Assembly (NCBI RefSeq): GCF_005877905.1
Contig: NZ_SWDV01000036.1
Span: forward strand, 21,074 to 85,073
Reading direction: 5' to 3'
DNA length: 64,000 nucleotides
Origin: Pseudomonas nicosulfuronedens
Lineage (GTDB): Bacteria; Pseudomonadota; Gammaproteobacteria; Pseudomonadales; Pseudomonadaceae
This document shows positions 18,819-28,167 of the stretch, in pieces. Below the pieces are notes generated by a model, which worked only from the letters and a program-made list of their open reading frames with translations, was not told the origin of the DNA and ran no database searches. Both the position numbers and the translations under genes were made by a program. Position 1 is the stretch's first letter. The number at the start of each line of letters is the position of its first letter.

Positions 18819-20678
18819 TCAGGAGCGCGTTCCAGCCTGTTTCAGGCGGTCAGCGAGGGTGGCGGCATCGGTCTCGCCGATGATGCGCAGGTCCGACCAT
18901 TCGTCGCCTTTGGGCGAGAAGAACAGCAGCGCCGGCGGGCCGAACAGGTTGTAGCGGTCGAGCAGGGCGCGCTGTTCCTCGGTGCTGGCGGTCATGTCGA
19001 AGCGCAGCAGGACGAAGCCGGGCAGTTGCGACTGGACTTCCGGCGCCGGCAACACCTGGCGCTCGATGATCTTGCAGCTGATACACCAGTCGGCGTACCA
19101 GTCCAGCAGCACCGGGCGACCGGCGGCCTGGGCGCTGGCCAGCGCGGCGTTGAGCTGCGCCGGGGTGGTGATGTTCTGCCAGTCGCCAGGCGTGGAGCTG
19201 GGCGGGCCGGCATGGATGCGTTGACCGCTGCGGCCCAGCGGGTGCAGCGGGTCGGATTCGCCTTGCAGGGCGCCGGTCCAGGCGGCCACGGCGTAGACCA
19301 GCAGCATCAGGCCGATCAGTTGGCCGCCGCGTTGCAGCGGTTTCTTCGGCCCCAGCTCGAGGGTGCCGATGGCCAGGGCGATGCCGCCGGCCAGGGTGCC
19401 CCAGAGGGTCAGCGCCACCGGACCGGAGACCAGCCGCTCAAGCATCCAGATCGCTACCGCCAGCAGCATCACGCCGAAGACGTTGCGCACGCCGTTCATC
19501 CAGGCGCCGCTCTTGGGCAACAGCGCTCCGCCGCCGACGGCGAAGATCACCAGCGGCGTGCCCATGCCCAGGCCCAGGGAGAACAGCAGCAGGCCGCCGC
19601 CCACTGCGTCGCCGGTGCTGCTGATATACAGCAGCAGGCCGGCCAGCGGGGCGGTGACGCAGGGCGATACCAGCAGGCTGGAGAGCACGCCCAGGGTCGC
19701 CGCGCCGGCGATGGAGCCGCCACGGGTGTTGTTCGCCATGTTGTCCAGGCGCTCGCGCAGGAAGCCCGGCAAGCGCATCTCGAACACGCCGAACATGGCG
19801 ATGGCGAAGACCACGAAGAAGGCCGCGAAGGGGATCAGCACCCAGGGCGACTGCAGCATCGCCTGAAGGTTGAGCTTGGCACCGAACAGGCCCATCAGCG
19901 TGCCGAGCACCGCGTAGCAGGCGGCCATCGGCAGTACGTAGGCCAACGACAGTGCCAGGCCGCGCATGCCGCCCGGACGGCCGCGCAGGACCACGCCGGA
20001 GAGGATCGGCAGCATCGGCAGCACACAGGGGGTGAAGGTCAGCGCCAGACCCAGCAGGAAGAAGATCACCAGGGCGCGGCCGAGCTTCTTGATCTTGCCC
20101 GGCTCGTGGTCGCCCAGCAGGCTGGCCAGCGGGTTGCTCGAAGCAGCGGCGGAGTTGGCGGCAGAGGAGGGGGCGGGGCCTGTCACCACACTGGCAGCCT
20201 GGCCGTCGGCGATCTGCAGGCGGGTGGTTTCCGGTGCATAGCACAGTCCCTTGTCGGCGCAGCCCTGGTAGCTGACGACAAGGGTGAAGGGCTTGTGCTG
20301 CGGATTGATCAGCGGCACGTCGATGTCGGTGATGGCGTAGTAGACCACCGTGTCGCCGAAGTAGTCGTCGTGGTGCTGTTTGCCTGGCGGCAGCTTCACT
20401 TCGCCGACGCTCACGCCGCTGTCGGCGGGCTCGACCTTGAAGCTGAAGCGATGCTGGTAGAGGTAGTAGCCGTCGGCGTTGATGAAACGCAGCTTCACCT
20501 GCTGGCTGTCACTGTCCTCGACGCTGACGCGGAAGGCTTCGGCCACGGGCAGGAAGTCGCCCTTGGCCGGTTGCCCGACGGCGAAGCTGCCCTTGTCGGC
20601 GGGTTTGTCGAACAGGCCGGCGGACACAGGCAGGGCGACCAGGAGCAGGAGCAGGGTGAGCAGGCGGCGCATGGACAT
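18819..20678 (-). CDS. dsbD: Thiol:disulfide interchange protein DsbD (DipZ)
   Basis: This protein moves electrons from cytoplasmic thioredoxin across the inner membrane to periplasmic DsbC/CcmG. It is 619 aa from 20678 (620 codons with stop; an ATG two codons inside at 20672 is also possible). There is a signal peptide, then the alpha domain with its cysteine pair (QGCADKGLCYAPE). An eight-helix beta domain carries cysteines in FTPCVLPMLPIL and SPCVTAPLAG, and the C-terminal thioredoxin-like gamma domain has DWYADWCISCKI. All six catalytic cysteines are present. In PAO1 the neighbour is ctpL; here a polyamine cassette intervenes. Confidence 0.96.
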   Translation of the reverse strand: MSMRRLLTLLLLLVALPVSAGLFDKPADKGSFAVGQPAKGDFLPVAEAFRVSVEDSDSQQVKLRFINADGYYLYQHRFSFKVEPADSGVSVGEVKLPPGKQHHDDYFGDTVVYYAITDIDVPLINPQHKPFTLVVSYQGCADKGLCYAPETTRLQIADGQAASVVTGPAPSSAANSAAASSNPLASLLGDHEPGKIKKLGRALVIFFLLGLALTFTPCVLPMLPILSGVVLRGRPGGMRGLALSLAYVLPMAACYAVLGTLMGLFGAKLNLQAMLQSPWVLIPFAAFFVVFAIAMFGVFEMRLPGFLRERLDNMANNTRGGSIAGAATLGVLSSLLVSPCVTAPLAGLLLYISSTGDAVGGGLLLFSLGLGMGTPLVIFAVGGGALLPKSGAWMNGVRNVFGVMLLAVAIWMLERLVSGPVALTLWGTLAGGIALAIGTLELGPKKPLQRGGQLIGLMLLVYAVAAWTGALQGESDPLHPLGRSGQRIHAGPPSSTPGDWQNITTPAQLNAALASAQAAGRPVLLDWYADWCISCKIIERQVLPAPEVQSQLPGFVLLRFDMTASTEEQRALLDRYNLFGPPALLFFSPKGDEWSDLRIIGETDAATLADRLKQAGTRS

Positions 20679-20817
20679 CTCGCGGACTACAGGGTGGCGG
20701 GCATGATAGCGGAAAGCTTCCGGCGCGGCCCGAGGCGTTGCCGGATCAGCTGTCACAAGAAGTGATAGAGGCTGTGGGACTGCGCCTACGAGTCTCGGTT
20801 CCCATGGCGCCGCTGCG

Positions 20818-21726
20818 TCAATCGGCCGCGTGCTGGCCGAAGGCTGCCAGCAGGTCGCCGACGAAGGCCTGTTCGGCGTCGCCGGGGTGGCGGCCGCGGT
20901 GGCGGGTCAGGCTGAAGGCGACGTCGAAGCCCAACTCGCCCGCCAGCAATTCGCGTAGCTGGCCACGTTCGATCCAGGGCTGGGCGACATGTCGGGGCAA
21001 GTAGCCGATGTGCGCGCCGGAGAGGATGAACGCCAGGCTACCGTCCACCTGTTCGCAGCGTGCGCTGCTACGGCTGGTCTGCAACGGCTCGTCGGCGGCG
21101 ATGAAGCGGTAGGGATGCAACACCTGGTCGGCGTCGGCCAGGGAATCGCGGGTTGGTTTCTTTTCCTTGAATGCCGGATGGCCAGCCCCGCAGTACAGCC
21201 CCTGCGGCTCGATGAAGAGGGTGGTGTGCTGCAGCGCCGCCTGGGTGCCGGCGAAATAACCCACCGCCAGGTGCAGGCGATCCTGCAACAGCAGGCGCTC
21301 CAGTTCGGCGGGTGTGGCGGTGAGCAGGTCCAGGGTGACTGCCTCGTTGCGCTGGCGAAAGCGCCGGATGGCATCGGACAGCTGCTCCAGAACACTCTCT
21401 TCCAGGCTTTCCGAAAGGCCGATTCGTACTTCGCCGAGCAGCTTGTCGGCTACGCCACGGGCCTCATCGCGGAAGTCCTCGATGGAGAGGAACAGTCGCC
21501 GCGTTGCCTGCAGCAGGTGCTCGCCCTTGGGCGTCAGGCGGAAGCCGCCCTTGCCGCGCTCGCACAGGCGGTAGCCCAGGCGCGTCTCCAGCTTGGCCAT
21601 CTGGATGCTGATGCTTGGCTGGCTCAAGCCCAGCTCGCCCTGTGCCGCGCTGAAGCCTCCGCACTCCACCACCGTGACGAAGAGGCGCAGCAACTGCAGG
21701 TCGAGGTCGCGCAACTGGCTGAGCAT
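20818..21726 (-). CDS. LysR-family regulator of the divergent potF-like/speB cassette
   Basis: This is a DNA-binding transcription factor, 302 aa from the ATG at 21726 (a TTG four codons upstream is possible). The N-terminal winged HTH includes LRLFVTVVECGGFSAAQGELGLSQPSISIQMAKLE. The rest is a LysR substrate-binding domain. It is divergent from the PotF-like gene, with a 115-nt shared region carrying a palindromic array (21759-21789). That layout implies it controls the cassette, probably with agmatine, putrescine or another guanidino compound as ligand (inference). It is absent from the dsbD-ctpL junction I remember for PAO1. Confidence 0.88.
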   Translation of the reverse strand: MLSQLRDLDLQLLRLFVTVVECGGFSAAQGELGLSQPSISIQMAKLETRLGYRLCERGKGGFRLTPKGEHLLQATRRLFLSIEDFRDEARGVADKLLGEVRIGLSESLEESVLEQLSDAIRRFRQRNEAVTLDLLTATPAELERLLLQDRLHLAVGYFAGTQAALQHTTLFIEPQGLYCGAGHPAFKEKKPTRDSLADADQVLHPYRFIAADEPLQTSRSSARCEQVDGSLAFILSGAHIGYLPRHVAQPWIERGQLRELLAGELGFDVAFSLTRHRGRHPGDAEQAFVGDLLAAFGQHAAD

Positions 21727-21758
21727 GGTGGGCTCCAAACATTGTCAGGGTGAAATGC

Positions 21759-21789
21759 CAAAGTAATTAACTTTGTATTTTTACAAAGT
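21759..21789. promoter_or_regulatory. LysR operator: alternating CAAAGT/ACTTTG half-sites
   Basis: Three half-sites alternate across the divergent region: CAAAGT at 21759-21764, ACTTTG at 21770-21775 and ACAAAGT at 21783-21789. The second pair forms ACTTTGT-N6-ACAAAGT, containing TTGT-N6-ACAA, a good LysR T-N11-A type box. The stretch is AT-rich against a GC-rich background, so it probably also overlaps promoter elements. Confidence 0.7.
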
Positions 21790-21841
21790 AAAGCCCGCCC
21801 CATGCTCGTCGCATAACCACAACAACCCTGAGGCGATGATC

Positions 21842-22933
21842 ATGCGTGTGTTCTTCCGGGCGACCCTCGCGGCACTGGCCGTGTCGCTGGCCGTGCCCCT
21901 GCAGGCGCAGGAGCGGGTGCTCAACCTCTACAACTGGGCGGACTACGTCGGCGCGGACGCGCTGCAGCGGTTCCAGAAGGAAACCGGCATCCGGGTCAAG
22001 TACGACACCTTCGACAGTGCCGAGGTGCTCGACAGCAAGCTGATGACCGGCCGCAGCGGCTATGACGTCGTCTTCCCCGCCAGTAGCGGGCTGGCCCGCG
22101 CGATTCAGGCCAAGGCCGTGCAGCCGGTGGACGATGCGCAACTGAAGAACTTCCCCAACCTCGATCCGGAACTGCTGGCCAAACTCGCCGCCATCGATCC
22201 GGGCAATCGCTTCGGTGTGCCTTATACGTGGGGCACCGTGGGCCTGGCGATCAACAAGGACGAAGTGCTCAAGCGCATCCCCGATGCGCCGCTGGACAGC
22301 CTCGACCTGCTGTTCAAACCCGAATACGCCAGTCGCCTGGCCGACTGTGGCATCTCGCTGATCGACTCGCCCCAGGAGGTCATCAGCGTCGCGCTCAACT
22401 ACCTCGGCAAGTCGCCCTACAGCACCGAGCCGTCCGACCTCGCCCAGGTCCGTGAACTGCTGGGCAAGCTGCAACCCAACGTGCGCTACATCGCCAGCGG
22501 CAAGCACATCAATGACCTGGCCAATGGTTCGCTGTGCGTCGCCCTGACCTACACCGGCGACGCGCTGATGGGCGCAGCGCAGGCCAAGCAGGCGAACAAG
22601 CCGTTCGAGGTGATCTACCGGATTCCCAGAGAAGGCACGCTGATCTGGTTCGACACCATGGCCATCCCGGTGGACGCTCCGCACCCGCAGGAAGCTCGTG
22701 CTTTCATCGACTTCATGCTGCGTCCGGACTCCATCGCCGAGCTGACCAACACCCTGTACTTCGCCAACGCCAACCTGAGGGCGACGCCGCTGCTCAACGC
22801 TGACGTGGCCAGCGACCCGGACATCTACCCGCCGGCGGCCATGCGCCAGAAGCTGTTCGGCGAGCAGCTGCTGACCCTCAAGCAACAGCGCGACCGTACC
22901 CGGCTCTGGTCGGCGTTCCGTACCCGTAGCTGA
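21842..22933 (+). CDS. Orphan PotF-like polyamine/agmatine-type periplasmic binding protein
   Basis: This is an extracellular solute-binding protein of the PotD/PotF/SpuD family. It is 363 aa with a Sec signal peptide (MRVFFRATLAALAVSLAVPLQAQ) and the family start VLNLYNWADYVGADALQRFQKETG. Also typical are RSGYDVVFPASSG, FGVPYTWGTVGLAINKDEVL and the C-terminal TLIWFDTMAIPVDAPHPQEA. I prefer the ATG at 21842, 9 nt after GAGG; one at 21836 is too close to it. No ABC permease or ATPase genes are nearby, so it must share another transporter or act as a sensor partner. speB follows after a repeat-filled 147-nt gap. The ligand is not predictable from sequence by eye. Confidence 0.88.
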   Translation: MRVFFRATLAALAVSLAVPLQAQERVLNLYNWADYVGADALQRFQKETGIRVKYDTFDSAEVLDSKLMTGRSGYDVVFPASSGLARAIQAKAVQPVDDAQLKNFPNLDPELLAKLAAIDPGNRFGVPYTWGTVGLAINKDEVLKRIPDAPLDSLDLLFKPEYASRLADCGISLIDSPQEVISVALNYLGKSPYSTEPSDLAQVRELLGKLQPNVRYIASGKHINDLANGSLCVALTYTGDALMGAAQAKQANKPFEVIYRIPREGTLIWFDTMAIPVDAPHPQEARAFIDFMLRPDSIAELTNTLYFANANLRATPLLNADVASDPDIYPPAAMRQKLFGEQLLTLKQQRDRTRLWSAFRTRS

Positions 22934-22946
22934 CCTGGAACCTCTC

Positions 22947-23027
22947 GTAGGGCGCATAACGCGCCAGCGTTATCCGCCGAGCTGAAACGGGGCTGGCGGA
23001 TAACCTGTTCCAGGTTATGCGCCCTAC
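22947..23027. repeat. Dispersed inverted repeat (GTAGGGCGCATAAC / GTTATGCGCCCTAC)
   Basis: Left arm 22947-22978 and right arm 22995-23027 are imperfect reverse complements ending in GTAGGGCGCATAAC and GTTATGCGCCCTAC. A half copy occurs at 57182-57214. It fills the gap between the potF-like gene and speB and could form an intra-operon hairpin. Confidence 0.8.
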
Positions 23028-23080
23028 GTTGTAGAGCGCTCCGAACACCGTGATCACCTGATAACTAAAAAGAGGACGCC

Positions 23081-24043
23081 ATGGATCTCGCAAACGACAA
23101 CGACCAGGCCATAACCCGCGACAGCCTTTACGGCACCGCTGCCGAATCCACCTACGCCGGCGTCACCAGCTTCATGCGTCGCCGCTACAGCCGCGACCTG
23201 CGCGGCGTCGACCTGGTGGTCAGCGGCGTGCCCTTCGACACGGCCACCACCAATCGCCCCGGCAGCCGCTTCGGACCGCGTGCGATCCGCGCCGCCTCGG
23301 TGCAGATGGCCTGGGCCCGGCACTTCCCCTGGGAGTTCGATCCCTTCGACCACCTGGCCGTGATCGACTACGGCGACTGCTCCTTCGACCACGGCGTACC
23401 GCAGGAAACCCCGGAGGTCATCGAGGCCCACGCCGCGCGCATCCTCGATGCCGGCTGCGCGCTGCTGACCCTGGGCGGTGATCACTTCATCAGCTACCCG
23501 CTGCTCAAGGCCCACGCGAAGCAACACGGGCCGCTGTCGCTGATCCACTTCGACGCCCACAGCGATACGTGGCCGGACGAGGACTGCCAGCGCATCGACC
23601 ATGGCACCATGTTCTACCACGCCGCCCGCGAGGGGCTGGTCGACCCGGCGCGCTCGGTGCAGGTCGGACTGCGCACCACCAACGACGACGTCATGGGTTT
23701 CCAGGTACTCGATGCCCGCGAGGTGCACCGCAACACACCGCAGGCCATCGCCGAACGCATCCGCGCGCGGGTCGGCGACAACCCGGTGTACCTGACCTTC
23801 GACATCGACTGCCTCGACCCGGCCTTCGCACCGGGTACCGGCACACCGGTCTGCGGCGGGCTGAGTTCGCACCAGGCGCTGGAAATCCTCCGCGCGCTGC
23901 GCGGTATCAACCTGGTGGGGATGGACGTGGTGGAAGTCGCGCCGCCCTACGACAGCGCCGAGATCACCGCCCTGGCCGGCGCGACCCTGGCGATGGAGAT
24001 GGTTTGCCTGTACGCGGCGCGGCACAAGCTCGGCGAGCGTTAA
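23081..24043 (+). CDS. speB: Agmatinase SpeB
   Basis: This enzyme hydrolyses agmatine to putrescine and urea. It belongs to the ureohydrolase (arginase) fold with two Mn ions and is 320 aa. Metal-ligand motifs are complete: GGDHF, FDAHSDTWPDED and FDIDCLDPAFAPGTGTP. Resemblance to E. coli SpeB in FPWEFDPFDHLAVIDYGD, DHGTMFYHAAREGLVDP and VGMDVVEVAPPYDSAEITAL favours agmatinase. The P. aeruginosa guanidinobutyrase GbuA, as I remember it, is clearly different. AGAGGA precedes the ATG. It is downstream of the potF-like gene in the LysR cassette and about 7 kb from speA, which makes its substrate. Confidence 0.9.
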   Translation: MDLANDNDQAITRDSLYGTAAESTYAGVTSFMRRRYSRDLRGVDLVVSGVPFDTATTNRPGSRFGPRAIRAASVQMAWARHFPWEFDPFDHLAVIDYGDCSFDHGVPQETPEVIEAHAARILDAGCALLTLGGDHFISYPLLKAHAKQHGPLSLIHFDAHSDTWPDEDCQRIDHGTMFYHAAREGLVDPARSVQVGLRTTNDDVMGFQVLDAREVHRNTPQAIAERIRARVGDNPVYLTFDIDCLDPAFAPGTGTPVCGGLSSHQALEILRALRGINLVGMDVVEVAPPYDSAEITALAGATLAMEMVCLYAARHKLGER

Positions 24044-24077
24044 CAGCCCGCGTCCGCAATCACGGGGAAACCCGGAT

Positions 24078-24155
24078 GTAGGATGGTGTGGAGCGCAGCG
24101 ATACCCATCGATCCTGCGACACAGCATGGGTATCGCTGCGCTCCACCCATCCTGC
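24078..24155. repeat. Dispersed inverted repeat (GTAGGATGG / CCATCCTGC with GCGATACCCAT arms)
   Basis: The two arms, each about 33 nt, share GGAGCGCAGCGATACCCAT and its complement ATGGGTATCGCTGCGCTCC. The same family is at 57096-57164 and as a half unit at 10185-10219. It lies between the convergent speB and ctpL genes and may serve as a bidirectional terminator (inference). Confidence 0.8.
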
Positions 24156-24167
24156 GAGTGCCTTGTT

Positions 24168-26135
24168 TCAGACCCGGAACGCTCTAACGGCGGTGTGCAA
24201 TGCCCCGCCCAACTCCTGCAACTGCTCGCCCTGGCTACGCCCCTGGCCGATCAGGCGCAGGTTCTGGCTGCCCAGTTCGTGGATGCGTTCGCTGTGGGAG
24301 CGGATTTCGCTGACCGCGCCGCTCTGCTGCGCGGAGCTCTCGGCAATGCGCTCGGCCATGCTGGCGATGGTGCGGATGGCGCCGACCACCTCGTCCAATG
24401 CGCCCTCGGCGGCGCCAGCCTGGTTGGCGGTGACTTCCGCGTGCTCGACCTGACTGCGCATCGCCTCCACCGACTGCCGCGCGGCCTGCTGCAGGCGCGC
24501 GGTGAGTTGCTGAATTTCCTCGGTGGCGCCGGCCGTGCGCAGGGCCAGTGAACGGACCTCTTCGGCGACCACGGCAAAGCCACGGCCTTGCTCACCGGCT
24601 CGTGCGGCCTCGATGGCGGCGTTCAGCGCCAGCAGGTTGGTCTGGTCGGCGATGGAGCGGATCACTCCCAGCACATTGCCGATGGTGGCCGACTCTTCCG
24701 CCAGGTTCTCGATGGCCTGGGCATTGCTCTGCACTTCGTCCACCAGCGCGCGCATGCCGCTCAAGCTGTTGCCAATCACCTGCTGGCCCTGCTCGACGGC
24801 CGTGCCGGCGGCGTGGCTGGCCGAAGCGGCCTGGCTGGCATCGCCGGCCACCTGCTGGATCGCCGCTTCCATATTGCCCAGCGCGTCGCGGATTTCCCCG
24901 GTGTCGCTGGCCTGGCGTTCTGCACCGGCGTGCAGGCCGCCGCTCAGTTCGGCCAGGGCGCGGCTGCTGCCGGCCACTTCCTCGGCGCGCTGGTGAATGG
25001 TGCCGACCAGGGTGCCGAGAAAGTCGCGCAGGCGATTCAGGGATTCCTGCAGCTCCACCAGGTCCCGGGTACGGGTATTCAGCGCAATGGGGTTGGCGAA
25101 GTCGCCGCGCGCCCAGGTCGAGAGCGCCGGAACCAGTAGGCCGAGCACGCGCGCCAGGCGACGCTGCAGGGTGTCGATGAGTAGCGCGGTGGCGAGGATC
25201 AGGGCGATCAGCGCACCCTGGATGATGCGCACCTGCGCCTGGATCTTCGAGCGTTCCTCGCGCACCTGCGGCTCCAGGGTCGCCAGTGCCTGCTGCACGG
25301 CGCCCACGCGCTGGGCAGTGGCGTTGGCCAGCTGCTGGCGCTGGGCGATCAGCTGGCGGGTGCGATCGAGTTCGTCCGGATAGCGGCGCAACACGCTGGC
25401 GAGGTCGCGCTTGAGGGTGACGCCACGGTCCTCGCTCTGTGCCTCGGCGGCCGGCTGGGATTCCAGGCCCATCATCGAAGCGAAGTCGTCGGAGGCGGAG
25501 GCCTGTTGTTCCAGTACGCCGAGCAGCGGCAGGGCATCGATGCGTTCGGCCAGTTGGCGCAGGGATTCCAGCTCGCGCTGGATATCCTCGGCCAGCGCCG
25601 GGTTGCCGCTTTCCACCAGCTTGGCGCGGGCGTGGGCCAGACGCGTCAGGTGCAGGCCGGCCTGCAGCAGCGGGGTGCGGTATTCGGCGGCGGCGGGGTT
25701 CTGGCTGGCATCGGTATAGGCGCCGAGCTGGTCCAGCGCGGCCAGCAGGTCGCGTTCGGCCTGCAGCAGCAGGCCCTGCGGATCACCGGCCAGCTTGCCG
25801 GCGGCGAGTAGCTGGTTGCCGCTGAACTGGTGCAGTTCCTCGAGGCTCTGGCCAAGCAGCTGGCTGAGGCTGTCCGGCAGTCGTGGCAGCTCCTGGGCCA
25901 GTTCGTCCAGCCCTTGCTGGGCAGCTTTCTGCTTGAGCGCGTCGCCGCTGGCGAGGTACGCCTGGATGTTCTGCGCGACCTTGCGCTCGAAGCCCTGGGA
26001 GAGTTCCAGGTAGCGGTCCATCAACGTGAAGGGGCGCTCCAGCGCGCGTTGCGACCACCACAGGGTGGCGCCCAGCGCGAGACAGACGAGCAGGAGCAGG
26101 AAGGTGTTGAGGTTGGTGAGCAGCTTGAGGCGCAT
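24168..26135 (-). CDS. ctpL: Methyl-accepting chemotaxis protein CtpL
   Basis: This is a transmembrane chemoreceptor. In P. aeruginosa CtpL mediates taxis to low phosphate (through PstS) and to some aromatics. It is 655 aa: TM1 at about 7-28, a long all-helical periplasmic domain (about 30-300), and TM2 near [22 protein letters not shown] and a signalling domain follow with the hairpin tip [42 protein letters not shown]. There is no CheR/CheB pentapeptide at the C-terminus. Assignment to CtpL rather than another receptor uses position near dsbD and gcbA as well as sequence. Confidence 0.85.
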   Translation of the reverse strand: MRLKLLTNLNTFLLLLVCLALGATLWWSQRALERPFTLMDRYLELSQGFERKVAQNIQAYLASGDALKQKAAQQGLDELAQELPRLPDSLSQLLGQSLEELHQFSGNQLLAAGKLAGDPQGLLLQAERDLLAALDQLGAYTDASQNPAAAEYRTPLLQAGLHLTRLAHARAKLVESGNPALAEDIQRELESLRQLAERIDALPLLGVLEQQASASDDFASMMGLESQPAAEAQSEDRGVTLKRDLASVLRRYPDELDRTRQLIAQRQQLANATAQRVGAVQQALATLEPQVREERSKIQAQVRIIQGALIALILATALLIDTLQRRLARVLGLLVPALSTWARGDFANPIALNTRTRDLVELQESLNRLRDFLGTLVGTIHQRAEEVAGSSRALAELSGGLHAGAERQASDTGEIRDALGNMEAAIQQVAGDASQAASASHAAGTAVEQGQQVIGNSLSGMRALVDEVQSNAQAIENLAEESATIGNVLGVIRSIADQTNLLALNAAIEAARAGEQGRGFAVVAEEVRSLALRTAGATEEIQQLTARLQQAARQSVEAMRSQVEHAEVTANQAGAAEGALDEVVGAIRTIASMAERIAESSAQQSGAVSEIRSHSERIHELGSQNLRLIGQGRSQGEQLQELGGALHTAVRAFRV

Positions 26136-26268
26136 GGCAGGTCTCGACCGACAGCGAAAAAACGGCGAGCCCTGAACCTATTGCAGTTTCGTTACTGGCT
26201 GATGACACGGTGCCATCATTCGGTCGGAAAATGGCGCGGCAGAGCGCCGCGCCAGACCGGGACGGGGG

Positions 26269-27879
26269 TTACCTGTAGACCTCGACGCGGTTGCGGCCGC
26301 CGTGCTTGGCGGTGTACAGCGCCTCGTCGGCCTGCTTGGCGAGGGTCTTGATGTCCATCTCCGGCCCCAGCTCGGCGATCCCGCAGCTGAAGGTGCAGGA
26401 GAGGTCGTGGGGCTGCGCGGGGTAGTGGATCTCGGCGAAACGCTGGCGGATTTCCTCCAGCACCTTGCGCGCGGAGTCGGCGTCGGTGTCCGGCAGCACC
26501 ACGGCGAACTCTTCGCCGCCGTAACGGCCGATGTGATCGGTCTTGCGCAGGCGCTGCTTGAGGAACAGTGCCAGACTCTTGATCACCCGGTCGCCCATAG
26601 GGTGACCGTAGGTGTCGTTGACCCGCTTGAAGTGGTCGATGTCGAGCATCGCGAAGGTCAGCGGGCGCTCTTCGCGGCGGGCGCGGAAGCGGGCGTCGTC
26701 GAGCAGTTGCAGGGTATGGGTGTGGTTGTACAGGCCGGTGAGGCTGTCGCGCACCATACGCGCCTTCAGGCTTCGCGCGCGGGCAGCGCGGTTGCGCACG
26801 GTGGCGATCAGGTGGCGCGGCTTGATCGGCTTGGTGAGGAAGTCATCGCCGCCTTCGCTCATGGCGTCGAGCTGCTTGTCCAGGTCGTCCTCGGCGGACA
26901 GGTAGATGATCGGCACACTGACATAGCGCTCGTGCTGGCGGATCACCTTGGCCAGCTCGGTGCCCAGGCATTCGGGCATGTACATGTCGAGGATGATCAG
27001 GTCCGGCTGGAACTCGGCCAGCTCGGCCATCACCGACAGCGGCGCGGTGAGCGCGCGGGTGACGATGCCGGCGCTGTTGAGGACCATCTCGGTGTGCGCG
27101 GCCTGGGCGCGGGAATCGTCGACGATCAGCACGCGGAACGGCTCGTAATGGGCCACACGGGTGAGCGTCTCGATCTTCTCCAGCAGGCCGGAGGCGTCCA
27201 GTGCACCGCTGAAGAAATCCTGGCCACCGGCGCGGGCAGCGGCCAGGCGGGTCGGGGTGTCGGTTTCCTCGTGGCTGAAGAACAGTACCGGCAGCTTCTG
27301 CTTGAGGCCGGCCTGGGCCTCGTCGGCCAGCGCGAGGCCCTGGCCACCGGCGAAGTCGATTTCCATCACGATGGCCGCCGGATGGCGGTCAGCCATGGCG
27401 GCGCGGAAGGCGTTGGCATGCTCGCAGGGCTGCGCGGCCATGCCGAAGAATTCCAGCTGCTGGGCCAGGCGTTCGGCGCGCTCGAGGTCTTGCAGGGCGA
27501 GGTAGACGGGCTTGCGCAGCGGCGGCAGGTGGGTCTGCTCAAACTGGTCACCATGACGCAGGCCCGTACGCGACAGGCGCTGCATCAGGCGATTGAGTTC
27601 GGTGATCAGTTCGCTGGAGAGGCGCCCGCGGTTGTCCTGAACGGCGCGCAGACACTGGTCGATGGCCTTGGCCAGGTCCGCATGCTCGGCCTGCTCGAAG
27701 CGTTCGGCGTAGCGCTGCAGGCGCAGGCAGGCCTCGGCCAGCTCGGCCGTGCCGGTACTGTTCCACTCCGAGCGCGACAAACGCTGCCAGACTTCCAGCA
27801 GGTGACGGGCCTGGTGGATCACCCGCTGGGCGAAGTGATGCTTGAGGCGGTCGAGGGATGGATCGTCGAGCTCGGTCAT
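26269..27879 (-). CDS. gcbA: Diguanylate cyclase GcbA (REC-REC-GGDEF)
   Basis: Cytoplasmic c-di-GMP synthase that in Pseudomonas affects initial attachment, swimming and biofilm dispersion. It is 536 aa. There is an N-terminal Hpt-like helical segment and a degenerate receiver (about 140-260, VMEIDFAGGQGL). A canonical receiver follows (VLIVDDSRAQ...LIILDMYMPECLG, about 265-385), then GGDEF (about 395-535). The active site is GRYGGEEF, and the inhibitory I-site RKTD sits five residues upstream, so product inhibition is expected. The position between ctpL and the DUF2333 gene supports the GcbA call. Confidence 0.88.
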   Translation of the reverse strand: MTELDDPSLDRLKHHFAQRVIHQARHLLEVWQRLSRSEWNSTGTAELAEACLRLQRYAERFEQAEHADLAKAIDQCLRAVQDNRGRLSSELITELNRLMQRLSRTGLRHGDQFEQTHLPPLRKPVYLALQDLERAERLAQQLEFFGMAAQPCEHANAFRAAMADRHPAAIVMEIDFAGGQGLALADEAQAGLKQKLPVLFFSHEETDTPTRLAAARAGGQDFFSGALDASGLLEKIETLTRVAHYEPFRVLIVDDSRAQAAHTEMVLNSAGIVTRALTAPLSVMAELAEFQPDLIILDMYMPECLGTELAKVIRQHERYVSVPIIYLSAEDDLDKQLDAMSEGGDDFLTKPIKPRHLIATVRNRAARARSLKARMVRDSLTGLYNHTHTLQLLDDARFRARREERPLTFAMLDIDHFKRVNDTYGHPMGDRVIKSLALFLKQRLRKTDHIGRYGGEEFAVVLPDTDADSARKVLEEIRQRFAEIHYPAQPHDLSCTFSCGIAELGPEMDIKTLAKQADEALYTAKHGGRNRVEVYR

Positions 27880-28167
27880 CGCGCGCTTCTTTATAGGGCC
27901 GTACCGGCGGCCTGCGGGGCGAACATGTTTCCGCCGTGATACACACTGATGGCCCTATGCTACCAATCCTTGATGGCAATAACAGTGCCTTCGGTCAAAC
28001 ATCTCAAGCTTTGTAATTCGCACCATTACCTAGCACCATGCGCAGGGTAGGCTGCGCTGACGTGCCTGCGTGCGGCATGCTTGCGCAGCGAGGCCTAAAA
28101 TCGCGGCACCCTGGGGCCGGTTGCGGGTCCAAGCTATCTTCGAATTCGGGACATCAAGGAACTTGCC

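Noticed and set aside
23081..24043. Guanidinobutyrase GbuA as the identity of the ureohydrolase
   Set aside because: The sequence resembles E. coli SpeB over its length and differs strongly from P. aeruginosa GbuA as I remember it.
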